Origin: Pseudopithomyces maydicus
Taxonomy: Eukaryota; Ascomycota; Dothideomycetes; Pleosporales; Didymosphaeriaceae
Direction: 5' to 3'
Assembly (NCBI GenBank): GCA_026873275.1
Contig: JANTUC010000006.1
Coordinates: 620,001 to 684,000 of the forward strand
Length of the DNA: 64,000 nucleotides
Shown here: positions 10,764 to 20,951 of the stretch, in pieces
How the letters are laid out: each line of letters opens with the position of its first letter
Numbering within the stretch: position 1 is the first letter of the stretch
The notes under the pieces: model-generated
What the model was told of the DNA's origin: nothing
Databases searched by the model: none
The model's input: the letters and a program-made list of their open reading frames with translations, nothing else
Translations under genes and position numbers: made by a program

Positions 10764-13227
10764 TTAGTCTTCGGCGTGGACTCGCATCTCGCATCCTTGT
10801 GCATAGAACAATCGACTGGTCTTTGTGCCGACGTTCCTGATGCTGTACATGTTGCCTAAGGTACACAAGTTAGTTGCAGGAAAATAAAAGTGCCTCTCGC
10901 AAAATAATAAATCGCAAGATGGAGAGATTCAGTTGCACAAGGTAGCATCAAAACGTGCATCTTGCAGACACCACTTCAAAAGTGTATATGACTTGGGCAT
11001 ATAACCACTGTCGTACACCATTGACTTCTCCAACGGCACCGTGCTGTAGTACAAAGTGACTAGAAAATAGAAATTGAACTTACCACGAGGGACTTGGAAC
11101 ACCCCGCCACGGCGCACAGTGAGTATATTCTCATGGACTTTAATTTCGACGGCACCACTTGAGACATGGAAAACCATGTGCATAGATGATGCATTCTTTG
11201 CGCGCTTCATCTGATTCTCCTCAAGTTCGAGGAATCCCCAGCTCAAGAATGTCTTGCCTTTATCATCGTCATTCACATGGCCAGAAGCCAGTTTGACAAA
11301 CTTGAAAGACCCGTCTGGGATGTCCTTCGGATTGATGCCTTTTTCAGACCAGGCAATAGCTGTCCACGTCAGTATAATCATCGTTAAAGCAAGATGGAGA
11401 ATAGCTTACTAGTGTTTATAAGCTTGTTGGTAGAAACTTTGTTTGCTGCATCATAACCTCTATAAGGGCCCACGAATTCACCCTCGCCTTCTTCTTCCCA
11501 AGGCTGAACTTCTACCTCTTCTTCGGCTGCTTCTTCCCCGATAGCAGAGAGTGACTTTTTCGACCCCTTAGATCGCCCGGACTTCTTCTGTCGCCTAGGG
11601 GAGGCTCTTCAAAGACTCTATTAACGATCGATTGCATGTTCCCCGTCGGATCATATGAGACCATTTCGTTTGCCCAAAAATTAATAGGCTTTACACGATG
11701 TCTACCAGTTCGTCCAACGGTTGCTGCAGAGTCCGGCTCCAGTTCACGAAATACAGATAAATGCCGACCGCGACCGAACCTCGTTCCGGTTGTTGTTGTC
11801 GACATTTGATCCAGGTCAGATTTCGAAATGGGTTTTCCGTACATGTCGACCAGTTTTCCGTTCTCGATAGACCCTTCAGTCAGTTGAGACTCTCCTTCTT
11901 GACCAGTCTTCTTCTTTGCTTTTGGTGCAGCCTTTGGCTTTTTAAAGACAGGCTCTTCAATTTCCTTCTCAAGCTCTTTTTCTTGACGCTTCTGTTTCTT
12001 CGCCGGTGGAGGCATTCCCGACTGTGCTGTTGCTTTTGGCGGTCGTCCTCTTGGCTTAGCCACTACAGGTGGGATTATGGCTTCCTCCATGGCTCTAGCG
12101 GAAGAATCCTCAAGGATACTCGGCTCTTGCTCCGTAATGTCGGAAACACGTTTTGATCGGCGCGCAGGTACTGGAGGTGCCTTGGGCATCGCAGCAGAAT
12201 TCTTGTCTTTCTTTTCGAGTGGTTTGCGTCCTCGCTTTCGAGGTTCTGGGGCTTCGGTTTCAGTTTGTGGTGGCGCTGTCGCATCGCTCTTTCGTTTACG
12301 GCCTCTTTTTGCAGGTTGTTTGGTAGGCTCTTTCGTGACTTCATTTCTTGCAACTTCTGCACGTTCCTCTACATCCAGATCAGCAGTTAGCTGCTCGTCT
12401 CCTTCCGCCATCACATCGATCTCGGTGTGTAGGACAGTATCGTTCCCGATCTCTTGAATCCCGCTTTCTTCAGCGACACCAATCAACAGTGAAGACTCTT
12501 CGCCTGCAATAATTTCCTCCTGTATCGTCTCTTCCATCATTGCACTGCTTGTGATGCGGCTTGGCGAAGGCTCGATACTGTAAATACTGCGACGCTGCCC
12601 TCGTCGCTGCCCAGATCCACTCAGCGCTGGCGTCTCTTGTAGGTTTGATTCTTCGTGCTCGAAATCGAGAAGTCGGTTCACGACTGGGTGAGAGGCTGCT
12701 CGGGATGGACTGCTTGTGACTGGATTCGTTTGCGTTCGAGGGCCCATTGACGATTGTCGACGCGGAGAAGATCCCAATGAGGTTTTCATGGGCGAGCGCG
12801 CTTTTGGGGGTGGTAGATGAGTGCGGGCACTACGAAGCAGCTTGGCAGCGGAGGCAGCTGTCTGTGGAATGGGACCTGCAGTTGCTGTCAATATGATTTC
12901 TACGTACTCACAAGCACAATATACGACTGCACTTGTACTAATACCTTGAACATACTTGTAAGATCCATGGATTCAGATTCGGTCAGTGTCCCGCCAGTTC
13001 GATTCGATGTGCGCTTGGGTGGGGACTTCTCAGGCGACGAGAAGATGCCGGAAATGGGCTCCAGGCCATGCTCGTCACGAACGCCTTTGTCTTCGAGTGT
13101 GATACCCGTTTTCCTGCGACAATGAGCACATGCGACGCGTCGAACAGTCTGTCATCTCTTACCGTCCTTGCACGCCCACATCATAGAACTGGTTTTCGCG
13201 CGTTTCGCGCCGTTTCGCGGGCGCCAT
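10764..13227 (-). CDS. mif2: Inner kinetochore protein CENP-C/Mif2
   Basis: Five exons on minus: 13227-13163, 13113-12956, 12875-11410, 11359-11084 and 10855-10764. The N-terminal block GRKTGITLEDKGVRDEHG matches the fungal Mif2 N-terminus. A long disordered middle carries AT-hook-like motifs (KRGRKR, KRGRKP, PRGRPP). The CENP-C signature, TGRHRVKPINFW, lies near residue 465. The last 120 residues form the Mif2 cupin (MHMVFHVSSG, GGVFQVPRG, ARLF-like RLFYAQGCE), which dimerises. The protein binds CENP-A nucleosomes and organises the kinetochore. The third exon breaks frame at a run of four G (11598-11601). One added base gives 2058 coding bases (685 aa) and joins VFEEP to the QKKSGRSKGSKK segment, so I treat it as a sequence error. 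Gene identity is secure; the exon 2/3 junction has a second possible acceptor 9 nt away. Confidence 0.9.
10856..11083 (-). other. Last intron of mif2, 228 nt
   Basis: The donor GTAAGT follows GGVFQVPRG directly and the acceptor is CTTAG before NMYSIRNVG. If retained, the frame stays open for about 50 codons and replaces the final cupin strands with an unrelated tail. Splicing restores the family ending (RLFYAQGCE). It is several times longer than the other mif2 introns (about 50-80 nt). Confidence 0.75.
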
Positions 13228-14131
13228 GTATAATTCAACTAAACCTTGCTAAGGAGTGGCGGGCATGCAGAGGCACTGAGGCGCGTTTGGCGTTTTATCG
13301 CGATGTTGACGGACGTGTTTTGGTGTTATCGCGACCTGTAGCGCGTGGAATACGGGTTAGCGCGGTGTCTTGGCACATTTTGTTCCGACAGTACCTAGGT
13401 AGGTAACATGGCGTATCTTGAGATTCATGTCGAACTGATAATGCAATCTTTGTCCTTCATACCAGTGTCTATAAAACCGTTTGTGGGATACAAGGTATGA
13501 AGAATGCGGTTGATAGCATTCAAATGTCAGCTCTGAACCTGAAGGGATTAAGAGACAATGACCAGGACAACCATGGCGTTCCTTTAGATATAATTGCTGA
13601 TTGTTCTGTCGGGTTCAGGTCAGTCGACCGGCTGTCCATGTTGTAGAAGCCGCCCTGTGAGGTGCATATGGGGTATGTCTATACCAGGTATTTGGGTACA
13701 TATAAGAAAGCTCTTACCAGTCTGTAGTGAGTGCCTAGGTCGTTCAGTTCTGTTAGTGCGTTGTTTCATAATTGTCTAGAGCAGATAGTTGAATATATCA
13801 AGGCAAATAAACATCCCGCTTTCATATGGCACCTCATATGGCAGACCTATTATTTCATCATCTTTGCAATGAGAGTGAGATAATAAGGCAATTTCGTACG
13901 CAGGTACTTTGACTTTTGGATGTTTACTAGAAATGGTTCCTCGGTGACTTGCGTATACTAGTGTAGGTAGACTGGACTAGCTCCATTGTACCCTGGTTCG
14001 ACATAAGCGTCGGTCACAAATTTTAATTAGTCTCTGACTTTACTCGACTAGCCCTGTCAGGTACAGCTCTTGAGATACATAGAAGGTTATATATTTTGAT
14101 TTGTAAAATACTTTCATCAAATCAGCAAAAC
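13228..14131. other. Intergenic region upstream of mif2
   Basis: I see no gene here. It should contain the mif2 promoter near 13230-13400 and the upstream flank of the tRNA gene. The stretch just before the mif2 start has a cluster of CGCG-containing hexamers around 13190-13340. Confidence 0.5.
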
Positions 14132-14243
14132 GTCGCTTTAGCTCACTTGGGAGAGCGCCAGACTGAAGCAATCCGCCTCGGCGGCAAACTTCGGTTCCAC
14201 TCGAATAATCTGGAGGTACTGTGTTCGATCCACAGAAGCGACA
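14132..14243 (+). tRNA. tRNA-Phe (GAA) with a 39-nt intron
   Basis: The acceptor arms GTCGCTT (14132-14138) and AAGCGAC (14236-14242) pair perfectly, with A as the discriminator base. The D arm and the B box (GTTCGATCC, in the T arm) are canonical. The anticodon stem CCAGA (14158-14162) pairs with TCTGG (14209-14213), and the anticodon GAA is at 14165-14167. An intron at 14169-14207 sits after the base 3' of the anticodon, the standard position for nuclear tRNA introns. The mature length is 73 nt before CCA addition. A T-run terminator follows. Confidence 0.96.
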
Positions 14244-14247
14244 TGAG

Positions 14248-14256
14248 TTCTTTTTT
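14248..14256 (+). terminator. RNA polymerase III T-run terminator
   Basis: TTC followed by six T residues lies a few bases after the mature 3' end of tRNA-Phe, the usual Pol III stop. Confidence 0.8.
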
Positions 14257-17200
14257 GGTTTTTCTTGAGCTTGGTTGGGTAGGTTCGGGGCTGGATAGTT
14301 GGTTGGGTGGGTGTGGTGACTTTTGAGGCAAAGCCCTTCTTCATCTATGCTTACTTACTTAGCAGCTATTATTTTTTCCATAGCTCGCTTTACAACTTAT
14401 TTATGCACAGATTTTATTGTCTTTATGTGTACACTTGTATGTAGGCGGGCAGAGTGGACTAACTTTGGTAGGGTTTCTACGCGCGATCGCGGTGTGGCAG
14501 GTATCGGTCTATCAATTAGCGTTGTGAGGTCCAATTCAAATTATTTCGAGATCGTATCACCTATGACAAATATAATCTAAGGCAGCCGGAGCAGATAATC
14601 TAGTGTCTATGGCGCCTTTCTATCAACTGCATTCTAATAGCAGATGTGCCCACTTGCGCAACGGGTAACAGGCTTAAATCCCAAACAAAATATATACGTG
14701 TTGTTTGAACTAAATTAAGACATAAAAAGGAAGATCTGATGTTGAATATATAACGAGGTGGATTATTATAGTTATGGCAGGCTGTGTTATACCCGACTGA
14801 GAGAAACATCGGCATAGTTGTGTGCATTAACGCTTAGGAGTGTTGTCAGGTTATAAATCCAGGAGCACGAAGGCTGATGTCACTATGATCTGATTCTATT
14901 AAACACGGTAGGGTTAGTATAGCAAATCATTTCACGGATTCAACATCCATGTCAACCTCACAGTGGGAACGCGGCTGCTAGCCATTAACATCTTTCAGTA
15001 ATAAAAAAAGCTCATTATCTGTCTCAACACGCCCGTTTTCAATCGTCACAAGAGGGGTTGATAGCTTTTTCTCCACCATATATGCATTTTCATCCAGTCA
15101 GCTACTCTGCTGCCGCTTTCCAAAAACACAAAACATCTGTCTCAACTTTCCCATCACAATTGTGATATGAAAATGCCTACTTAAGTATTTGGCAGTCTTC
15201 GTAGAGATATACTGACAATTTCTCTTATGCTTAGTCAATCCAGCTGACAACCTCGTGGAACGTGGGCAGCCAAGATGATTGTTCTTGTGGCAGGAACTTG
15301 AGTTGGGATACTGAATCGTAGCTATTGCAGCTGATAAACTCAAGAAGTCTAGCACTATCTTAATAATCAATCCCGCACATGGTTTCCAAGGTATAGTTCG
15401 TGCTCAGATTGTTCGCAGAACATCCCTCGGCGGCGAAAGGCATATGGTTGTTTGTAAAAGGGGATGACTCGAGTTTCCCAGGGCCATGCATATATCGGTT
15501 GCTTTAATTGTCTTCGCTGAAGCTGGTGTGTTGCATCGGATCCAAAAGCTTTCTTTGATACGGGTATTGTAGTAATTGATGGCAGACGAATCAACATACT
15601 CCGCCGTGACAATTTGTCCCATCATGATGTCTCATACTGGGCAGACAAGAGCGTAAAATAGAATGATGGACATCTATTTTAAGACACTGATATCCCAACA
15701 CTGTGTTCCGAATGGATGCGCCTTCATAATTAGGCATTGAACCAAGAATCTAGTTGCGCGGGCCCATTATTTCTCTCGGAAACGGTCGTTGGTGAGGTGG
15801 CCAGAATAGAGTAGAGATCCTGCCAGATTGTCCAATTGAATATGGTCGAACTCGGAGAGAATGAAGTGTTTGAAGCGTAACTTGCAAACAATAACAGTAT
15901 CCCGTGCTTTTTAAACCCCGATAGAAGGTAGCCTTAAATCTTCTTCGACAGGTACTGCTGTCTTGCCTTTTTCCCTGACTCCATAAAGGCGCCCAGTCTA
16001 TTGTCCATGGACTGACTATATAGCTAGTGGTCGTGTGGCGAGTGCTTGAGGTCGACCAGGATGCCATGCTCCATAAACGTGGGAGTTTCTGCAATGTTGT
16101 TTGCACCAGTATTTGTAAGGCGATTGGTAAAGTTTAGAAGCCTAAGCGCCGTAGAGGTGACTGGAGTTTCCCGCCCTGTATAACCGTGTCGGAATGCGTA
16201 ACATAGAGATGTTGTAGTGTGTGCGAGGTGCAGACGGGAATGCTGGATGGGACTGAGTGGAGTAGGGCGAGAGAAAGATGCAGATGGGATTCTTGCAAAG
16301 GTTGCAGCTTCCATTTCAACGCAATTTGTGACTCCTTGTGCTGGAGGCAGGTGCGATATAGGTCGATGCGTCATGCCTGTGACTTGTTCTCCGACCGGGG
16401 CAGGTATACGGGCAGATGCGATACGGGCATCTCGGTAAGATTTGCGTAGTGCTGTGACTGTATAAGAGTTTATGTGGGGATCACCCATAGCTCGTGGCAG
16501 TCGAGCGTAAAGTAGCGACAGAGAGATTGTCAAAAGAAGTGCAGAAAAGGGGACTACCCAAACGTCATATTCCGCCCCTTGCGGAGGTAACGTTTCAGTT
16601 AACCGACTGTGGGCGGGACCAAGGTGAGGTGGTGGAAGAGAGAAGAGGACAGGTGGGTGGGGTTTATATATTAGCCAGCGAGGCCGCGTTTGCTCACCAC
16701 AAACGCTAGTCTCGAGACCTTCTAGGCAGCAACGGTCAAGTGGAGAAAAAGTGAGAGAAAGCATAAGTGAGACGAAAGCGTAGGTGGGAGCAAACTGTCT
16801 ATTCCGGCTGTTACAGGTTCTGTATATAACAGATGAGTTGCAGGTAATGCGACTAGGTATATAAGGTATATTGCGTTCGTGTAAATCATTAAAGGAATCT
16901 GGAAAGACGGACCTGCTCCACTGTTGGGCTGGCTGATAGTCGATGCTATAAATTTTATTGACATAGTCGATGTCTCTTACCCCTCTCTACTTCACCAAAT
17001 TAGAAACCTCTGATGACATTTAGAAACTTGAGCACTGCAGGAGTGACGGAGCCTTTGCAACGTGCCTGCGTATTGGCAACCGGCTCGAGCTCGATCCTTG
17101 AGCTTGTAATCTTCACTAACCGAAGAGTGGAACAAGAGCTGGTGGAGCACAATGAAGACCAGATGTTGGACTTGTTCGGGAATGATCGGTGACTGTGCGG

Positions 17201-17836
17201 GTAATCTTCATACTGCTGTTGGCTGAAAAAGGCCTTGGGAGCATGCAGTCCAGTCGGTACTTACTGAAGCAAATGTATCTGAAATAGACACTTCGTAATG
17301 GTACCTGAGGGAACACAGGTGTGCAAGATAAAATGGAGAGCCTGTGTCTTTACTGATCCTGTGCAATCATGTTAAAACCCACGATGCAAGGATGTTGTGA
17401 CATCGCGATCTGTGCTACCTGGATGCGTCTTGCTACATCTACAATGGGGCAGGTATGAAATGGGTAATGTAAAAGATTTTCTGGAAACATCTAAATAAGA
17501 ATCTTGAGATCTAGAAATCTACACGAACATTTGCACACAGCTTGCACAGTGGTACGTCGTCTTATTCATTACTACCGTTTCAGGACAAGATGAGCACACC
17601 CATATCACTACACATCTCGGAACATCATAAAAACCCCACCCAAACCTATCGAGACAAAAGAAAGTGGGATAGAAACGGATTGTAGTACATATCCCCCATC
17701 CTTGCAACCATACGAAGACCGCAGCGATCACAGTAGCTATCGCTGTAGCGTAGGATAGGGTGTGCGATCGAAATCGACGTTGTTCTCGGCTGGCGCCAGG
17801 TCTGTTCTTTCAGAAGGAAAAGAATTGGAACATCCT
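14257..17836. other. Gene-poor region between tRNA-Phe and pmt2
   Basis: There are 3.6 kb of mixed composition without a recognised gene. The longest open frame is a 246-codon minus-strand frame, listed separately. Overlapping short minus-strand frames at 15.37-15.63 kb show no motif. The last few hundred bases should be the pmt2 3' flank. Confidence 0.5.
16024..16764 (-). CDS. Hypothetical protein, 246 codons, doubtful
   Basis: This is a single uninterrupted frame from an ATG at 16764 to a stop at 16024, in a region where other frames are short. The predicted product is Pro/Ser/Thr/Arg-rich with one hydrophobic stretch near residue 75 (WVVPFSALLLTISLSLLYA), long enough to cross a membrane. 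I recognise no family. There is no intron, no obvious signal peptide at the start and no conserved neighbour to support it. It may be a chance frame; transcript evidence would decide. Confidence 0.25.
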   Translation of the reverse strand: MLSLTFSPLDRCCLEGLETSVCGEQTRPRWLIYKPHPPVLFSLPPPHLGPAHSRLTETLPPQGAEYDVWVVPFSALLLTISLSLLYARLPRAMGDPHINSYTVTALRKSYRDARIASARIPAPVGEQVTGMTHRPISHLPPAQGVTNCVEMEAATFARIPSASFSRPTPLSPIQHSRLHLAHTTTSLCYAFRHGYTGRETPVTSTALRLLNFTNRLTNTGANNIAETPTFMEHGILVDLKHSPHDH

Positions 17837-20265
17837 TTAATCCGTGATCCTCCAGCTATCGAACCACTTGAGATGCGTCCACTGGCTGCTCGGACCCACC
17901 ATTCCAAAGCTGATGGCCCTGAAAAGCCAGAACAAGCCGATGACCGCGACATAAAGGATACTGTAAAGCGCCCAGTTGACTTGCTTGTTGAGCTTGCGCG
18001 TCGCCCAATCTACGCAGAAGCCCGCAACCAAGATAGCGAAATACAGTGCCGGATAGTAATGGTGCACATATGTGACACGTCCCATGGCGACAAAGGGAAT
18101 GTAGTGCAGGAACCAGCCAATAACGGGGTAGAGACCGGAGTAGTGAATGTGGTCAATGTCCACGGGCTTGAGGTCATTGTAGCCACGTTGCCAGCGGATG
18201 AGGTACCAGGCAACATAGAGGGCGAAGATACCGAGCGAGGCGGTGGAGCCCCAGTAGACGATGGGGTTACCGAGGAGGAAGTACTTGACAACTGTGGCCG
18301 GTTAGGTTATACATATCAAAATCACGGAGGCCTACTCACTATCGTCGTTCCAACCGCACATGCGGAGACCAACATGGAGGAATGGCCATTGCCAGAACTT
18401 GGAGGCAAGATCATCCTGCTTGTCCGGGTCAGGAACCAACGCATTGTTGGAAGTCATCATAGCAACGTTCAGGTGAATGAAATCTTGGAGGAAAGGAGAT
18501 CTATAAGAGTCAGGGTTGCCGTTAGGAAGCTTCTCGTTCCAGTGGCTTTCAACGTTCCAATGGGTGTACACGTCGCGGGGTTTGTTCTCTTTGACGCATG
18601 TCGTTTCAATTTGTTTAAAACCCCACTGAGGCAAGTTGACGTTTCCAGCTCGCAAGTAGCAGCCGAGATCAGTGTGCTTCAGGCGGAAGGCGGTCGTGAG
18701 CGTTCGGATCTTGGAATAGTCTCTAGAGGCTGCGTCGCGAACAACCTCGATCTTCCAGTGGTCCTTGGTGTCACCAACAGTGGTGTTGCCATAGCAAGAA
18801 ACTTCCCAGTCCGCCTTGGTAACAGGGGCAGCAATTGAGTGAGAGTGTAGGTTGCGACCAGTCTGGGCATGAATCAAGCGGATGACATCGCCATTACCGG
18901 GGAAACGGAGTTCCTCCTCGGGAGTGTAGTCCGCTTCGTGTCGGTTAGGATAAAAGAACCAGTCGTTGTTGGCATCCTTGTGGTGGTAACATGTAATCTG
19001 CTGCTGGTTCGAGCCGTCCGGATAAGTTTGGTGGTGAGAGTGCAAAAGACCTCCTCCGTAACCCATATTCTTCAGAGTTGCACGTGAGCCGTAGGCAATT
19101 TCGAGAGGGCTATCCTTGCCGACCTCAGTGCCTCGTAGGTTGGCTTGAAAAAGGGAGCTCATTTGAGCATCACCAGGACCGCTGTTCTCAAGAATGAGAA
19201 AGTGCAAGTAGAAAGAGAACATGTAAACAGCAAGAGGAATGAGAATGAGGCCAAAAACGCGGAAAGCGAGATGAGTTGCAAGTTCCACCTGCCAATATTA
19301 GCATAAACCTGACCAGATTTGATTTCAACCCGTACCTTGGGCATTTTCAAGTCACCAAACTTGTTCCAGAGATCCTCGATGGTGTACAGTCCGACCAATG
19401 CAGTGACGAAGAAACCAACCCATTTCACACTGCAAACACAGCCAATGGATACACCAAGGAGCATCAGCCATAGCCCCCACTCTGGCGAGAACGGATCCCG
19501 TTGTTGACGATGGAACTTGGACCAGCAGAAGACGGTGGTGAATGTAAAGCATAGCAGCATAGAATCAAGCAGGATGAAGCGGCTGATCGTGGTGTATGAG
19601 TTCTCAAACAGCACCATAAGCGTGACAAGCCAGACGGTGGGCCTCCGGAAGTTAAGCTCCTTCGCGGTGAAATAAGCCAGCGGAACACAGACGGCACCAA
19701 AAGCCGAGTTGAAGAGGCGCATGAAGGTGTAGTCGAGCTCCGGAGGATATGTCTCGCCCGACTTGAACTCGAAAGATCCATTGTATCCTGCAAGATATCC
19801 TGATAGACCGACCAGCATTTTCCCAAGCGGGGGTGGACATCGAAATAGAACTCGCGTTTAAGGTAGTGAGAACCGAACTTTCCGAAACTGTGACAGCAGT
19901 TAGATACAAATTCAATAAGGCGGCCATAGAGTAACGTACTGGGCTTCATCCCAGGTGACGATCGGCGACAGGCCAATCTTCCACATGCGCGTAAAAAAGG
20001 CGAGAGCTGTGAAGAGCAGCGGGGCCCAGATGAACTCGTAATCATCAAAGAAACCGATGACGCTGAAAGGCTGAACCACAGTCAGCTAAGTTGTCTTGAT
20101 GGAGACGGTATTGTGGTTTGTAGGGAAACTTGCCTTCTCCTTGGACTTCTCTGCCGATGGTGCGTGTGCAACGGCAGGTGCGGGAGCAGTCTGTCCGGCT
20201 ACATTTCTTCTCCGCAGCTCCTCCGCTCTTGGATCCGCGCCTGTGGTCTGCGCGTTCGACGCCAT
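17837..20265 (-). CDS. pmt2: Dolichyl-phosphate-mannose protein O-mannosyltransferase, PMT2 type
   Basis: Five exons on minus: 20265-20134, 20070-19940, 19887-19336, 19288-18340 and 18291-17837. The enzyme transfers mannose from dolichyl phosphate to Ser/Thr of secretory proteins in the ER membrane, usually as a PMT1-PMT2 heterodimer. WDEAHFGKFGSHYLKREFYF near residue 85 holds the family's acidic DE motif in the first luminal loop. Many hydrophobic membrane segments follow, then a luminal MIR domain (about residues 335-520) and four or more C-terminal membrane segments. The DEAH form and the NGSFEF sequence fit PMT2. The first intron has a GC donor (GCAAGT). Exon 3 breaks frame at a C run (five G on plus, 19829-19833): VHPPLGK is expected but VHPRLGK then a wrong frame is read. 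One added base gives 2220 coding bases, 739 aa. Confidence 0.93.
20071..20133 (-). other. GC-AG intron in pmt2
   Basis: The donor is GCAAGT directly after codon 44 (Lys) and the acceptor is TTCAG, with a ctgac branch sequence upstream. The nearest GT alternative gives a stop soon after the junction, while the GC donor joins in phase 0 to PFSVIGFFDDYEF, a PMT N-terminal motif. Confidence 0.8.
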
Positions 20266-20951
20266 GCTGTAGCACAGTCTGTTGCTCCTATCTTCCTGTA
20301 TCGCTCAATTGGTAGTGTGCAGGCCAGGACACGTTGGGAAAATTATGAGGTTGCGGTGGGCGGCCGTCGAGTCGCGGTGGGGGCTGAGGCAGAGGTGGCC
20401 TATACCAGGTGTGTAAGTGCACCTCACAAACGAGCGGCGGTCGAAGAGTATTACAATAGGATAGAAAGAAGATGGAGAGAACGGGAGACGGAATGCCCGC
20501 GAAATCACCCCCGTCGACGCAGGAGAGGTGTACCGAAATAGAAATTCCACGGCAAGGCGACGTTGGAGCTGAGCAAGGGCCCGCCGCCGCGCGTAGACAG
20601 GGGCGATCCCGAATCGAGCGAACGAACACCTGGCCATGCGTCACGTGCACAGATACTCGGGGCCCAGCCAAAATGTTAGTCTCAAGGTGCTCAGCCATGG
20701 AGCACCGACCACCAAATGCATTTTTCTACAGTGCCCGTAGAGCGACAGAGAATCTCGGGCTCTAACATCAAAAGTACAAGCGAAGCTGCGCTAGCTTTTC
20801 GAGCCATGCGAATAAACAACACGCTATACGCCTTCTATCCCAACCAGTCAATCCAAATGTTGCACGCCTTGCAGAATTCTCGTGATACGTCGAGCTGTCC
20901 CCAAGCGAGATGAGAAGCCTCGGAATCCAGAAACACAAACTGAGGCAATGT
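20266..20951. other. Intergenic region, pmt2 promoter side
   Basis: This 690-bp stretch lies between the pmt2 start and the sugar transporter stop (both minus). I see no gene. It should contain the pmt2 promoter and the transporter 3' end. Confidence 0.5.

Noticed and set aside
10103..10804. Three overlapping minus-strand frames with hydrophobic stretches
   Set aside because: The upstream one shadows the last mif2 exon in another frame; the rest have no recognisable motif and lie in its 3' flank.
14290..14330. GGTTGGGTGGGTG stretch resembling part of 5S rRNA
   Set aside because: Only a short similarity; the rest of the 5S sequence is absent.
17762..18838. 358-codon plus-strand open frame
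   Set aside because: It lies exactly antisense to pmt2 exons 4 and 5 and its intron; it is a shadow of codon bias in a well-supported gene.
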